Shown here: positions 1 to 11,285 of the stretch, one piece after another
How positions within the stretch are numbered: position 1 is the stretch's first letter
Layout of the letters: each line of letters begins with the position of its first letter
The notes under the pieces: generated by a model
What the model saw: the letters and a program-made list of their open reading frames with translations, nothing else
Told to the model about the DNA's origin: nothing
The model's database searches: none
Assembly (NCBI RefSeq): GCF_032362555.1
Contig: NC_083508.1
Location: forward strand, 12,925,001-12,989,000
DNA length: 64,000 nucleotides
Direction: 5' to 3'
DNA from: Amyelois transitella
Lineage: Eukaryota > Arthropoda > Insecta > Lepidoptera > Pyralidae
Position numbers and translations under genes: made by a program

Positions 1-245
1 TCGATCCGAAAATATAATGAAACTCACGTGGGCGAGACTGCGAGCATTAGACATAGCTATACAAACGAAAGACCTGTTAAGGACCCTACAAATATTGATA
101 CGAGTATCTTTTGCTTCGAATATGTCTATTTTCATCTGGTAGTCATGGTGGCGTCCCCGAGAGAGACTGTACCCCGCCCAGCGCCCGCCACTCCAATTCT
201 GGGACGAGGGTCTGACGCCTTGACTTATCTAGTTCATTGGATTTA

Positions 246-1006
246 GAAGCGACATGTTATTATATACTCAAACATGTCCTTTTTGTTGGTTGTCAAAAGC
301 TTGCCGCGGGCGAGCGATTTCTTGGGCAATACAATTTATAAATTTAATTTAATAAAATTTAATTGAATGGGTTTCTTTATAATAATTGATTATTTGTAGT
401 TTACATAATCAAAGTATTTTAAGTGTATTTCGAGTTATTTTTGTATACAACTTCCAATACATAAAACATATATACTACTGCCATTTCAGAAAGTTAATCT
501 TTAGGCTAAGATTCAATACCTCAAGACCTACTCATGACTTAACTGCTTAAGAGTGCCAACCTAGTAATTTAGTAGATTGAGGTCGCCCATTTCCAAAATT
601 CGAACATAACTCGGTATGTATGTTTTTGTTCTTTAACGTAAATCGGGACAAGTCGTGAAAATCGCCTATGCGAGTCAACAGTCGCCAGCGCTTGCAGGAT
701 ACAATTATGATAATTACCACGCGGATTCGCTAAGTACTATTTCTGCATGCCCTGTCACAGCTTCCAAGAAAACGTATGTATATCCATTACAAGTGTTACG
801 TGTTGGGATTGCTGTTGATTGCCGATTAGGCAAGCGACGCGTGCGCAGACCGCCGGCGCCCGCCAGGTAATAACTAATTACCTTGGCTAATTTCCGCCAT
901 GTGTATTTTATGAGTTTCATTCAAACCAAACACAAAAAATTGAAATTATTTGCAATCAAGGATACGAACATTATTTTCTACATTTATAACGAAAAATAAA
1001 AAAATA
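246..1006. other. No recognisable feature
   Basis: AT-rich, presumably intronic or intergenic DNA. A CG-rich stretch at 835-868 (CGCAGACCGCCGGCGCCCGC) is followed by CCAGGTAATA, a possible splice donor of an unseen leader exon, but nothing else supports this. Confidence 0.3.
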
Positions 1007-1255
1007 GTGCCGTTTGGTTCCCGGCACCAATAAAAAAAAGAATAGGACCACTCCATCTTGTTCCCATGGATGTTGTAATAGGCGACTAAGGAATAGGCTT
1101 AAAAACTTAGGATTCTTCTTTTAGGCGACGGGCTAGCAACCTGTCACTATTTGAATCTCAATTCTAACATTAAGCCAAAAAGCTCAATGTGGCCTATCAG
1201 TATTTTCAAGACTGTTGGCTCTGTCTACCACGGAAGGGATATAGACGTGATTATA
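1007..1255 (+). repeat. SINE-B copy
   Basis: Starts GTGCCGTTTGGTTCCCGGCACC and ends in TATAGACGTGATTATATGTG. Full length. Confidence 0.85.
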
Positions 1256-1561
1256 TGTGTGTAATAAAAATATAAATATTCTTTCAATACTACATCATTT
1301 TGACATGGAAAAAAGCCTGGGTGACAATGGCATTCTGGATTGGGTGTTTCAGGTTTTTAAACAAAGCGGCACTAGTCCCACCCCCGCAGTCATTGCCAAG
1401 GGAATCTTACCCACATTGGATCATGGTAACACATGCAGTTACTTGAATGTGCAGATCTTGTTACGATGTTTTCGCGCACCTCTTAATTAATTTCCTTTAT
1501 ACTTATTTGAGGTTATATCTGATCTATTTTCATTAGTTTTACTAAGTTTTCACACGCTACG

Positions 1562-1626
1562 GACATACATACTATCACGCCTGCCTCTTATTGGGATAGA
1601 CAGATACTATGATCCTAACGGACGTC
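1562..1626 (-). repeat. RTE-like LINE tail, short
   Basis: CATACATACTATCACGCCTG followed by TGGGATAGACAGATACTATG; it resembles the complemented tail. Confidence 0.5.
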
Positions 1627-1762
1627 TCTCTCTTTCTCGACACTTAGACTCTTTGCAAACATAACTTGATTACGTTCATTTCTAACATCTCCTTTAAACC
1701 ATTTGCAATTTTAATAAATTTCTATAAGATAACGACGCAAAAACCTCTTCAAATATTAGTAA

Positions 1763-2047
1763 CTAGCTGTACTCGCGACTTCGTCCGCGTGGAATAGTTA
1801 TTTTGGGGATCATTGAAGCCCTTAAGGATGAAAAATATTCCCGTTTTTTTTCACATTTTCCATTATTTGTACGCTCCTAATAGTTGCAGCGTGATGTTAT
1901 ATAGCCTTAAGCGTTCCTAGATAAATGGTATATTCAATACAAAAACAATTTTTCAATTCGAACCAGTAGTTCCTGGGATTAGCGCGTTCAAACAAACAAA
2001 CAAACTCTTCAGCTTCTTAGTATAGCGAAGACTGATGTTAGAATTCC
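1763..2047 (-). mobile_element. Helitron-like element (CTAGT end)
   Basis: Complemented copy: ACTAGCTGTACTCGCGACTT on the left (element 3' end) and CAAACAAACAAACTCTTCAGC on the right. Same family as 22610-22877. Confidence 0.6.
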
Positions 2048-2265
2048 ACCATTAAGATTGAGAAAACCTCATTACACAATAAATGGACTTCCTCAAGAAG
2101 TACCTCTACCGGCTGTCGGGAAAATTCCCAACTCGACCTTTACGCCCTTCCTCGACGTTAATGTCTTTACCAGTTCTGTGTCGCCAGACTTAATATGTCT
2201 AGCCTGATTCATAGCTAAATACTTTCATAGTAATAAATAGGTGAAAGTGGCGTTGTAAGTGTGAC

Positions 2266-2352
2266 TAACATACATACATGTAATCACGTCTATATCCCTT
2301 GTGGGATAGACAGAGCCAACTCTCTTGAAAAGACTGATAAGCCAAATACAGC
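2266..2352 (-). repeat. SINE-B 3' fragment
   Basis: CATACATACATG tail, then the complemented 3' region (TAATCACGTCTATATCCC). Confidence 0.75.
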
Positions 2353-2879
2353 TATTTTAGTGTGACTTCACTATATTGTATGTGTATTTTTATAATTGTA
2401 CACTTGACCCACGACACTCGTAAAGATCTGAATCCTTCGCATCTCACCCCGAACCCGGATTACCTGTGTAAGCTTCGCTACGTTTTGATCTAATTCAATT
2501 TATCTATTTCTATTCAATTAACTGCTTGCTACACTTTGCACGAAAAGTTGGCTTACATTGTATAGTTTTTAGAAAAAGTTCATGCCTCCTAAAAAGGAAA
2601 GCAGACTGTTATCAGCACTTAAATAGTACGTCCTTACCTCTTAAGTGGTAGACAGAGCCAATGGTTTAAAACTTACTTATATTTTACTTGTATATGATTT
2701 TTACAACCATTGCAGTCGCCAGAACACCGATGTCTGAAAGAATATAATAAAAAAAAAATGTTTATGCCTATATATACCTACGCTTTGTGTTTAGCAAATA
2801 ATTGAGCAGAACGCTTATCACATAGAAATGTCTATTTATTTATTTCCTCAAGTTTTCCTCCTACAAATTCAGATAAATG

Positions 2880-3190
2880 TTGTGATGTGGTTGGTTTGGT
2901 CATGTGGAGAGGACGAATGAAAGAAGGTTGATTAAGCAAATATACAAGGAGAGTGTGGATGGAAAAGTGGGAGTGGGAAGGCCTAGACGAACGTACCTTT
3001 ATCAAATTAAGGACGTCCTGACAAAAGGTCAGGTCAAGAGTACCCGAAACCGCCGAACTTGCATGAAGTGAGTTATGAATGTGGATGAAGCGAAAGAAGT
3101 ACATATACAGTAATTATGGCAAGCGGAAATGTAGACTCTGCCTACCCCTCCGGGAAAAGGTGTGATTTTACGTACCTATGTATGTTTGTG
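2880..3190 (+). pseudogene. RTE-like LINE 3' fragment
   Basis: Codes WFGHVERTNERRLIKQIYKE and the following family end, with an in-frame stop (TGA after GCATGAAG). It ends near GTATGTTTGTGTG. Confidence 0.8.
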
Positions 3191-3463
3191 TGAAATTCAG
3201 ATAAAAGAAAACGTGAATCATTATTATTGTAGCAATATATGTAAATTCTTGTTAATATTTACAAATGTGTGTCTTGTCTATCTGTAGGTACGTGTGCTCC
3301 TCAGTTCAGAGTTATCGGCCACTGGCTCCTAACAATACCCTTGTTTGCTGACGTGAGTCATTGCGATGATACCGATTGTCATAAACATGTACCTGTGTTG
3401 CTACTGGAGCGAACTGTTCAGTTTTCATGTATCAATCTTGGTTATTAAGATTATAATATAACT

Positions 3464-3692
3464 CATATTCAAATTCAACATTTTTAATTCTATATTATGA
3501 GATACTTCAATCATTTAATAACTGTCATATCTTTCGGTTTCACAATATTGGTTGACGTAAAATAAATTACTTAAACTTAGTTTACTGCCGCTTTCAAGCG
3601 TTAGTGCAAAAGAAGCGGTAACTGCAGCTTCTGCGGTTACTGCTTCTTTTGCATAAGCGGTTTTCTTCAATAATGTCAACTTCGAAATTATC
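3464..3692 (+). repeat. Repeat family X copy
   Basis: TCAAATTCAACATTTTTAATTC through TTACTGCCGCTTTCAAGCG and TCTTCAATAATGTCAACTTC. The middle carries an inverted repeat around GCAAAAGAAGC(G/A)GTAAC. Class unknown; the AT-rich border suggests a retroelement end. Confidence 0.55.
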
Positions 3693-3879
3693 CAAAATTA
3701 GAATAGAAATTTAGACGAGAGAATACATGCTCTGGTCATAGTCATGGGCTATGGTCATTATCCCTGAATCTTAACTTCATCATTGAGCCCTTCAACTAAA
3801 CATGTCTAATTCTCTTCAACCCTTACAGAGATAATTTAGAGAGACAGATGGGACTATGAGACGCTGACTGAAATTTCAT

Positions 3880-4132
3880 CCCTTTGTCGTAGAAATTAAA
3901 CGCTCCTTTTTGATTCCAGTGGCTAAGATGTGGAATGAACTGCCTGCGTTTATATTATTCGATAAGTCCTGTCCGCGAACATTCAAACGTAGAATAAATG
4001 GGTATCCATTGGATAGGCATGTAAAATCTTCGTCTTCATCGTCACTTACCACCAGGTGGAGATGAAAGACAAATGCCTCATCCAATATTGAATATTTAGT
4101 TTATTTTTATTGTAAAATACAAATTGTTGACT
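3880..4132 (+). pseudogene. LINE reverse-transcriptase C-terminal fragment (jockey/CR1-like)
   Basis: The plus strand reads KRSFLIPVAKMWNELPAFIL and RTFKRRINGYPLD, the usual end of jockey/CR1-type ORF2 proteins. It is followed by a short 3'UTR (CACTTACCACCAGGTGGAG) and AT-rich sequence. No upstream polymerase domains remain. Confidence 0.6.
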
Positions 4133-4259
4133 GTATTGGATTTATACAAAAAGTATTATACATCATTAACCACTATAGAAAAAGTATTACACATCATTAA
4201 CCACTAAGTATTCTCACATTACCGCTTGTAACTAGAATTTACCAAAGTATTCTTTTTCT

Positions 4260-4510
4260 GCAAAGTCATATAAAAGGTGCTCTCCTGGCATACAAACAGG
4301 GAAATGCCAAAACTCTGATATCGTAACAAGGGCGTAGGCCGCTATCGATCGTCCGTGGCAGCCCGTACCCGGCCCGCTCACCAGCCGCGCCGCGCCGTCT
4401 GTGCCCGTTCCATCACTGCTTCCGCACTGAACTTGGATTGCTCAGCGAAGGTCGCTGCGCCGATGGGCAGAGTTCATGGCTAACGGGTCGCCGATTTCAG
4501 GCGGTCTCCC
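4260..4510 (+). other. CG-rich patch with TATA-like motif
   Basis: CATATAAAAGG at 4268 precedes a CG-rich block (CCCGGCCCGCTCACCAGCCG, CGCGCCGTC). It could be a promoter or leader exon. No ORF, initiator or matching splice partner can be shown. Confidence 0.2.
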
Positions 4511-4644
4511 TGTATTGTGGTACGGAGAGATGTGTTCGTTTTATTGGGAGCGGAAGGCTTCGAATTTTGACATTCAAATAATTTGTAGCTGTCCTGCGAT
4601 GTTTTAACTCTTTGAAACTAGCTGGTTAGTAATCCAGGCATTTC

Positions 4645-4917
4645 AATGCAATAAATAAATAAATAATAAATAAATATAAATAAATATATACGGGACAAAT
4701 TACACTGATTGAGTTAGCCTCGAAGTAAGTTCGAGACTTGTGTTACGAGATACTAACTCAACGATACTATATTTTATAATAAATACTTATATAGATAAAC
4801 ATCCAAGACCCAGGCCAATCAGAAAAAGTTCTTTTCTCATCATGCCCTGGCCGGGATTCGAACCCGGGACCTCCGGTGTCACAGACAAGCGTACTACCGC
4901 TGAGCCACAGAGGCCGT
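4645..4917 (-). repeat. SINE-A copy
   Basis: Full-length tRNA-derived SINE in minus orientation with GGATTCGAACCCGGG (B box, complemented) and an AT-rich tail at the left end. It differs by about one base from the copy at 13170-13422. Confidence 0.88.
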
Positions 4918-5487
4918 CAAAATCAATGGCGTGATTGGGCCTATACTTACCTTTATCTGTTTGATTCAAAATACTACAGATCGTTCGCGACTCCGACCGC
5001 GTAGAAAGAGACATCTCGGTAAACACATTGTCTAATAAAGAAACTGTAGACATATAAAAATACGTACATTTCTGTTTTGGAATATAACTTACCAATTAAC
5101 GGGCTGTTGAAATTTCAACGCAATATAAAAAACGCAAATTGTTATCAGGGAAATCCATAACTTCTTACTTTACAATGGAGGCTTAATAATTTATTTTATG
5201 ATTATTTATATTTGTAAACATATTAGTCACAAATAGAGAGAAGTCATCGAAATAGGTTTGTATAAATCAAACGAGGCTAAGTCCACATCACGTGAGGCTA
5301 TAACGGTAGACGAAATGACTCACTCGTCACAACGCTATGTTTCCATTTAGCGATAGTCATAGTTTTAGTAAACATAAGACTAGTATTGCTAGGCTTTGAT
5401 TGGTTGCCATCTAGCGATCTCGCACGCTTTGGTATCCGATTTACCGATATAATTGTCTATGATATGGTTCACTTTTGTATGTTTGTA

Positions 5488-5595
5488 TTATGATGAAGCG
5501 AAGGAAGTATGCTGAGATCGTGGCAAGTGGCGAGAGGTAGTCTCTGCCTACCCCTCCGGGAAAGAGGCGTGATTTTATGTATGTATGTATTATTG
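5488..5595 (+). repeat. RTE-like LINE 3' tail
   Basis: GATGAAGCGAAGGAAGTATGC through AAAGAGGCGTGATTTTATG(TATG)n. Confidence 0.75.
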
Positions 5596-5601
5596 TATTT
5601 A

Positions 5602-5655
5602 GGTGCCGTGTGCTTCCTGGTACCAATAAAAAAAAGTATAGGACCACCACTCCTT
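5602..5655 (+). repeat. SINE-B 5' fragment
   Basis: The GTGCCGTGTGCTTCCTGG start joined directly to the (TATG)n tail of an RTE-like fragment. Confidence 0.65.
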
Positions 5656-5720
5656 AATTTTTTCCAAAAATTTTACTAAAAGTTATGAATCTCCGAAAAT
5701 CGTCACTCGTGTCGCGTGGT

Positions 5721-5980
5721 TGTGTGGTTCCCGGCACCAATACAAAAAAGAATAGGACCAATCCATCTCTTTCCCATGGACGTCGTAAAAGGCGACTAAG
5801 GCTTTTAAACTTGGGATTCTTTGTTAGGCGATGGGCTAGCAACCTGTCACTATTTGAATCTCAATTCTATCATTAAGCCAAATAGCTGAACGTGGCCATT
5901 CAGTCTATTCGAGACTATTGGCTCTGTCTACCCCGCAAGGGATATAGACGTGACCATATGTATGTATGTATGTATGTCGT
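5721..5980 (+). repeat. SINE-B copy
   Basis: Near full length; ends GACCATATG(TATG)n. Confidence 0.88.
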
Positions 5981-6265
5981 CACTCGTTATTCATACATAT
6001 AAAGCCAATGTCACTATATATACATAATTATAAAAGCCTCAATTTCACTCCACCACGCCCCAATATGCAACATTGTGTATGTAGGTCAGATATAAATGAA
6101 GATATATGGACAGACATACGAACATAACTAATTCAATGAATGCTTTGAGGACCGCCGGAACTTGGTAACTTGACACACTAACTTGTGACATTGTAGTGTG
6201 CATTCATTCATTTAATGCTAGCATTGTCAACTAGTTAATTTATGGACAATGGCGAAGATATTCTT

Positions 6266-6510
6266 AATAAATAAATATATACGGGATAAATTACACGGAT
6301 TGAGTTAGCCTCAAAGTAAGTTCGAAACTTGTGTTACGAGATAGTAACTCAACTATACGATATTTTATAATAAATACTTATATAGATAAACATCCAAGAC
6401 CCAGGCCAATCAGAAAAAGTTCTCTTCTCATCGTGCCCTGGCCAGGATTCGAACCTAGAACCTGCGGTGTCACAGACAAGCGTAATACCGCTGCGCCACA
6501 TAGGCCGTCA
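6266..6510 (-). repeat. SINE-A copy
   Basis: Minus-orientation copy with several substitutions in the head (GGATTCGAACCTAGA), hence older. Confidence 0.85.
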
Positions 6511-6742
6511 AGGAAATATTAGAACTGTATTCAACAGTGAATGATTTGAGTTGATTGAACATGAGTGAGTCACTGCCCTGCCTCACCGGCTCCGCAGCGT
6601 GACTATGATCGCGTGACTGCAAACATTTACACCTATTTGTGTAAATTGGCACGATTTGAATTACAATAAAACCTGACCTCATGCGCTAATGCCTTTATCT
6701 AGTCACCATTTTTCAATTAAGGCTATATTTTTCAAGTATTGT

Positions 6743-6970
6743 ATACATACATACATATAATCATGTCTGTATCCCTTGCGGGGTAGACAGAGCCAACAGA
6801 CTTTAAAACACTGAAAGGCCACATTTAGCTGTTTGACTTAATGATGAATTGAGATTCAAATAGTGACAGGTTGCTAGCCTGTCGCCTTAAAAATGGCAAG
6901 TATATAAGCCAAGGAAAGAGATGCAGAGGGCCTATTCTGTTTTTTATTGGTGCCAGGAACCACACAGCCA
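6743..6970 (-). repeat. SINE-B copy
   Basis: Starts with (CATA)n on the left; the 5' end GGTTCCTGGCACC is at the right. Internal deletion. Confidence 0.82.
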
Positions 6971-6999
6971 GTTCAAGTATTGTAAATTAGTATGTCAGA

Positions 7000-9045
7000 A
7001 AATAACTTCTTATTTTGTTTTTAATGTCTAATTAACTTGTTCTTGTGACAAAGCAAACGTATGTTTACGTTTACATGTCGGTCAGAAAATATTCTATGAA
7101 ACAAAAATATTCCTAAACAGGTTGGCTACAAATATAAGCCAAAGAATTAAATTTCCTTTCACCTGTCTGGTTTCTGAAATTTAAGCTTTCATACGACCTT
7201 AGATGATATAAAAGCAGAAATCCTTCATTTTCTATGTATGCAGTTTTTATCAAACGACACCGTCCAATCGAAATTTCGCTCAAAATGCACCTTGCCCTAT
7301 TTTAAAATAAAAAAAAACTTGAATATATGATTTGTGCGATAAATTTAAACTTGCTTTGTTTCGAACAAGAAATAGTTAACTTACTATTACACAAGACGAT
7401 TATGTCACATTTCGCCGGCGCGGCGCCGCGTACACTTATCATTCGGGAGAGGGCGGCGAGCCTCGTGTGTGACTCGCATGCGACTACAATTCGTATGCGA
7501 CTTGCATCCGGCGTTGTACGAGTCGCCCGCTTGTTAATTGTCCCTTACACCACGTTTATACATTAGTTGCCATGCAAATATATTGTGAAGCAGTTGTCTT
7601 GTATAATTATATATAGTATATATACGTATGTTGTGACTACACAATATTTTAGGTCCTTTGAGCCGGATAAAAAACAATGTTACGACCCGCTGCTGACCTG
7701 CACAACTTCGGTTGCTTTTTTTTATTATTGACAGCATGAATAATTTAAAATATCTAAGCAAAGAAAAATTAAGCAATTGATTAAAAAAAAATAATGCATT
7801 GGTAACTTTGCATGTTCTGTCATTTCTTTCTACAGTCGTCATTTGTTTTCTATCAAATTACTTTAGCTCCAATGACGTTTTGTGGCGCGTTGGTTAGTTG
7901 GAGTATATCGAATGTCTATTATTCACTGACAAAAAAGTAGAAAATTCCCAAATATTTACACAAAACGTAGCTCTATGATAGCAAACGTGGCGCATTATAA
8001 ATACATCGTCACATGACCCGTGACGTAATTGTGCAGCAGACTAGCACCCTCTTTTTATTAAAAAAAACTCAAGTGAAAAACGGGGACAATATCCCTTTCA
8101 TCGGGAAACATGATGAAAAAGAAAAGGGACGGGAATGGGGAACATGGAAACAAATTTCCGAGCACTCCGAGTGTATTCAGCGAGATTCGTAGCATAAATC
8201 AAAGGAGAGCGTAATGGCGGACGGACGAGAAATAGCTTCGCATTATTTATTCCTTTTTCGTGTGAAGGGTACCTCTCTAGGGTTGCCAAATCAAAAATCA
8301 AAAATTTACCAAAAAAAATATAATTAAGATGAATGTGATTGGAAAAAAAATATTGTGGTTGTCAATTGCTTTGCATTGCGCGCAGTTTTTTAAAATGTGT
8401 ATGAGTGTGTGTGTGTGAAATAAAAAAAAAATTATGAAGGAAATATATACGAAATTATTAATATCTTTGCGCTGGAATAAAAGATGATGATTACACTGCC
8501 AAGACGTTTTTGTTTTCTTATTTTAAATTACCTATGGAACTTTTTGCTATTCAAAATCGGGAATTTTCTTTTATTACGATCTCTGAAATATTGATTGCAT
8601 AACCGTTAAGGAAAGGATATAAACTTTGTACTCTGTAAAACATCTGATTAAGTCTTTATCTTAAAACTTATACAAACATTACACGTGTCTTAGTCTAAAA
8701 AAGTATACATAGAAGGACTGTTGCCATATAGTTTCTTGAGGACATACTACAAAGTCACCCTGACTGTTCAACAAAACAGCATGACAGAATTTCATCTGAG
8801 CTGAAGCACCCACTTGACCGCCACCCCTCTTAACCCTCCTGAGCTCTCCACTTTTGGGGATCAAACGTGTCCCTCTAATAACAACTCTCTTATTATCCCG
8901 CTAAGGAGGAGAAACAAAAAGTGTCAAAAGTAAACTTTCACTGGTATTGGTCTTGATTTGCTACGCCCGTTTCGTTTTTAAATTATATGACAAATCACAC
9001 AAATTAAGCTAGTCCTAAATTATACCCATTTTTGCCTATAAGCAA
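7000..9045. other. Repeat-poor stretch without genes
   Basis: No gene or familiar repeat seen. A CG-rich island at 7410-7540 (CGCCGGCGCGGCGCCGCG) and an AT/GT simple-sequence patch at 8398-8435 stand out. Function unknown. Confidence 0.3.
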
Positions 9046-9049
9046 GCAA

Positions 9050-9262
9050 GTGCCGTGTGGTTCCATGCACCAATAGAAAAAAGGACTACTCCATCTCTTT
9101 CCCATGGATTACATAAAAGGCGACTAATGGATTATAAACTTGGGATTCCTCTTTTAGGCGATGGGCTAGCAACTTATCACTATCTGAATCTCAATTTCCA
9201 TTCAGTTTTAATTCAAGTTCTACTTACAACGCAAGGGTTATAGACGTGTCTATTAGGTATGT
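9050..9262 (+). repeat. SINE-B copy, diverged
   Basis: GTGCCGTGTGGTTCCATGCACC start and a shortened 3' part. Confidence 0.8.
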
Positions 9263-9597
9263 TTTAATTAAATCTTTTTACGTAACATATGTATTTTTTT
9301 CTCATATTATTCAGACATTCTGCTTGTAATCAATGATACTTTACTTCCAATAGGCTCTGCAGGCCACAACCGCGTAGTAATGATCCGCAGTAATTGCCTC
9401 GCAATGTTTTGATCGTCCATTCTCGAATTATTATGCCATTACTCGTGTGGAGTACAGTTGCTTATAATTTGTTTAAAATAGAAACACAGGCAGATAATTT
9501 TTATCATATAGCGACATAAAAATAACACAAAAGCTACAATACAATAGAATAGATCTAAATTGGATACAAGGTATCACTTATTGATGTCACATAACTA

Positions 9598-9752
9598 ATA
9601 ATGGAATTGAAATTCAAATACTGACAGGTTGCTAAATTATCGCTGCAAGAAGAATTCCAAATTAATAAGCCTATCCCTAAGTCGCCTTTTGCGCCATCCA
9701 TGATGAAGATATGTAGTGGTCCTATTCGTAGGTGCCGGAAACCACACGGCAC
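9598..9752 (-). repeat. SINE-B copy, 3'-truncated
   Basis: CAAATACTGACAGGTTGCTA through GCCGGAAACCACACGGCAC. Confidence 0.75.
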
Positions 9753-9827
9753 ATTTATATACATATAATAATATTGGAAGTGGAAAACTATTCACAAGAT
9801 CCTGAATCATGATTCATGTAATAAAGT

Positions 9828-9998
9828 AATTCAAAATTCAAATTCAAAATTTTTATTCATTATTATAGGATACTTCGTATCGCTTAATAATTGTCAAATA
9901 AATTACTTAAAACTAAGTTTACTGCCGCTTCCAAGGCGTCAGTGCAGAAGAAGCGGTAACAAACTGCACTGCAGCATTTTCTTCAACAACGTCAACTT
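9828..9998 (+). repeat. Repeat family X copy
   Basis: TCAAAATTCAAATTCAAAATT through GCAGAAGAAGCGGTAACAAAC and CAACGTCAACTTC. Confidence 0.65.
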
Positions 9999-10342
9999 CA
10001 CTGGTCGATCTGATCGAGATATAATGTCTACTGGATTATTTCTTAGCGGTAAAAAAATTGCGATTAATCCGGATACTGACAATTATATCTCGTTGACTGT
10101 ACCGCGTGTTTTACGAGAGGTCGTTTACAGGAGTTTGCGGGCTGTATAAGCTGTATTGGATCATTATTACACTTTCGTGTAATGCGACCTTCGCTGCTGT
10201 AAAAGACAGCCTGCTCGCTCGTAAAGCCTGGTTTTGGATCGTAATTTGTTTCACTTTTTGTTTTTGTTTTGTTAATATGACAGATCATATTAGATATTAT
10301 GTGTCAGAATACATATGGATCTGATCCAAGACCAGGACGTAC

Positions 10343-10575
10343 CACCATACGGCACTATATTCCTTGCGGGGAAGACAGAGCCAACTGTCTTCAAAAGACT
10401 GATTGGCCACGTTCAGTTTGGCTTAATGATAGAGTTGAGATCCAAATAGTGACAGGTTGCTATGTTATCAATCATCCCAAGTTATTGAGCATATCCCTTA
10501 GTCACCTTTTATGAGATCTATGGGAAAGAGATGAAGTGGTCCTATTCTTTCTTTGTCTATTGGTGCCGGTAAACA
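10343..10575 (-). repeat. SINE-B copy
   Basis: Complemented family body, with CCTTGCGGGGAAGACAGAGCC on the left and GGTGCCGGTAAACAG on the right. Confidence 0.8.
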
Positions 10576-10729
10576 GTGCATTTATTTAGGACATGGCTTC
10601 TTACATAAGAGAACAGAGATGTGAATGACAGGACGAAGAGTTTAGGAGTGAAGCATGTAAATAGAATAGATGATAATTTACTTCTTATTATTCTTCTACA
10701 AATGTACTGGGAAACTAGTATAGATGAGA

Positions 10730-10785
10730 TACATACATATCATCACGCCTGTTTCCCATTGGGGTAGGCAGAGACTATGGAATTC
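10730..10785 (-). repeat. RTE-like LINE tail, short
   Basis: CATACATATCATCACGCCTG through GGGGTAGGCAGAGACTATGG. Confidence 0.55.
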
Positions 10786-10908
10786 CACTTGCTTATATTC
10801 ACTTCACTTCACTTGAATATAGATGAGATGATGACAAAAATATTGCATCCTACACAATATTGTTTATCACGATAAGAAAGATCAGTATGTTATTGATTTT
10901 CAGCATAA

Positions 10909-11166
10909 CATACATACATACAAATAATCACGTCTATATCCCTTGCGGGGTAGACAGAGCCAACAGTCTTGTAAAGACTGATAGGCCACGTTCAGCTATT
11001 TGGCTTTAAGATAGAATTGAGATTCAAATAGTGACAGGTTGCTAGCCCATCGCCTAAAAGAGGAATCCCAAGTTTATAAGCCTAACCCTTAGTCGCCTTT
11101 CCGTGGGAAAGAGATGGAGTGGTCCTATTCTTTTTTTTGTAATGGTACCGGGAACCACACGGCACA
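10909..11166 (-). repeat. SINE-B copy before the gene 1 linker exon
   Basis: Full length with a CATACATACA tail. It ends about 60 bases before the exon at 11229, close to its acceptor region. Confidence 0.88.
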
Positions 11167-11228
11167 TTTTCAGCATAACTTTTATACAAATAATATATTT
11201 TTTTAACAATTTGTATTTTCTATTTCAG

Positions 11229-11285
11229 GTCCACTTGGTCCGCTTCCGACAAACATAACGAGTTTGGAACTAGGCATCAAAGAAG
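11229..11285 (+). CDS. Gene 1 linker exon
   Basis: A 57-base exon between a TATTTCAG acceptor and a GTGGGT donor, phase 1 on both sides. It encodes about 19 residues (GPLGPLPTNITSLELGIKE) with one N-glycosylation sequon. It is supported only by splice sites and by perfect phase agreement with the next VWC exon. Confidence 0.6.

Noticed and set aside
3596..3660. Inverted repeat as a regulatory hairpin
   Set aside because: It lies inside repeat family X, which recurs at 9828 and 39962, so it is more likely element structure.
5685..5876. ORFs such as NRTNPSLSHGRRKRRLR seen many times on both strands
   Set aside because: They are chance frames inside SINE-B copies, not genes. Their recurrence reflects repeat copy number.
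7327..7566. 79-codon ORF through the CG-rich island
   Set aside because: Only the high GC keeps it open. No family match or start context that persuades.
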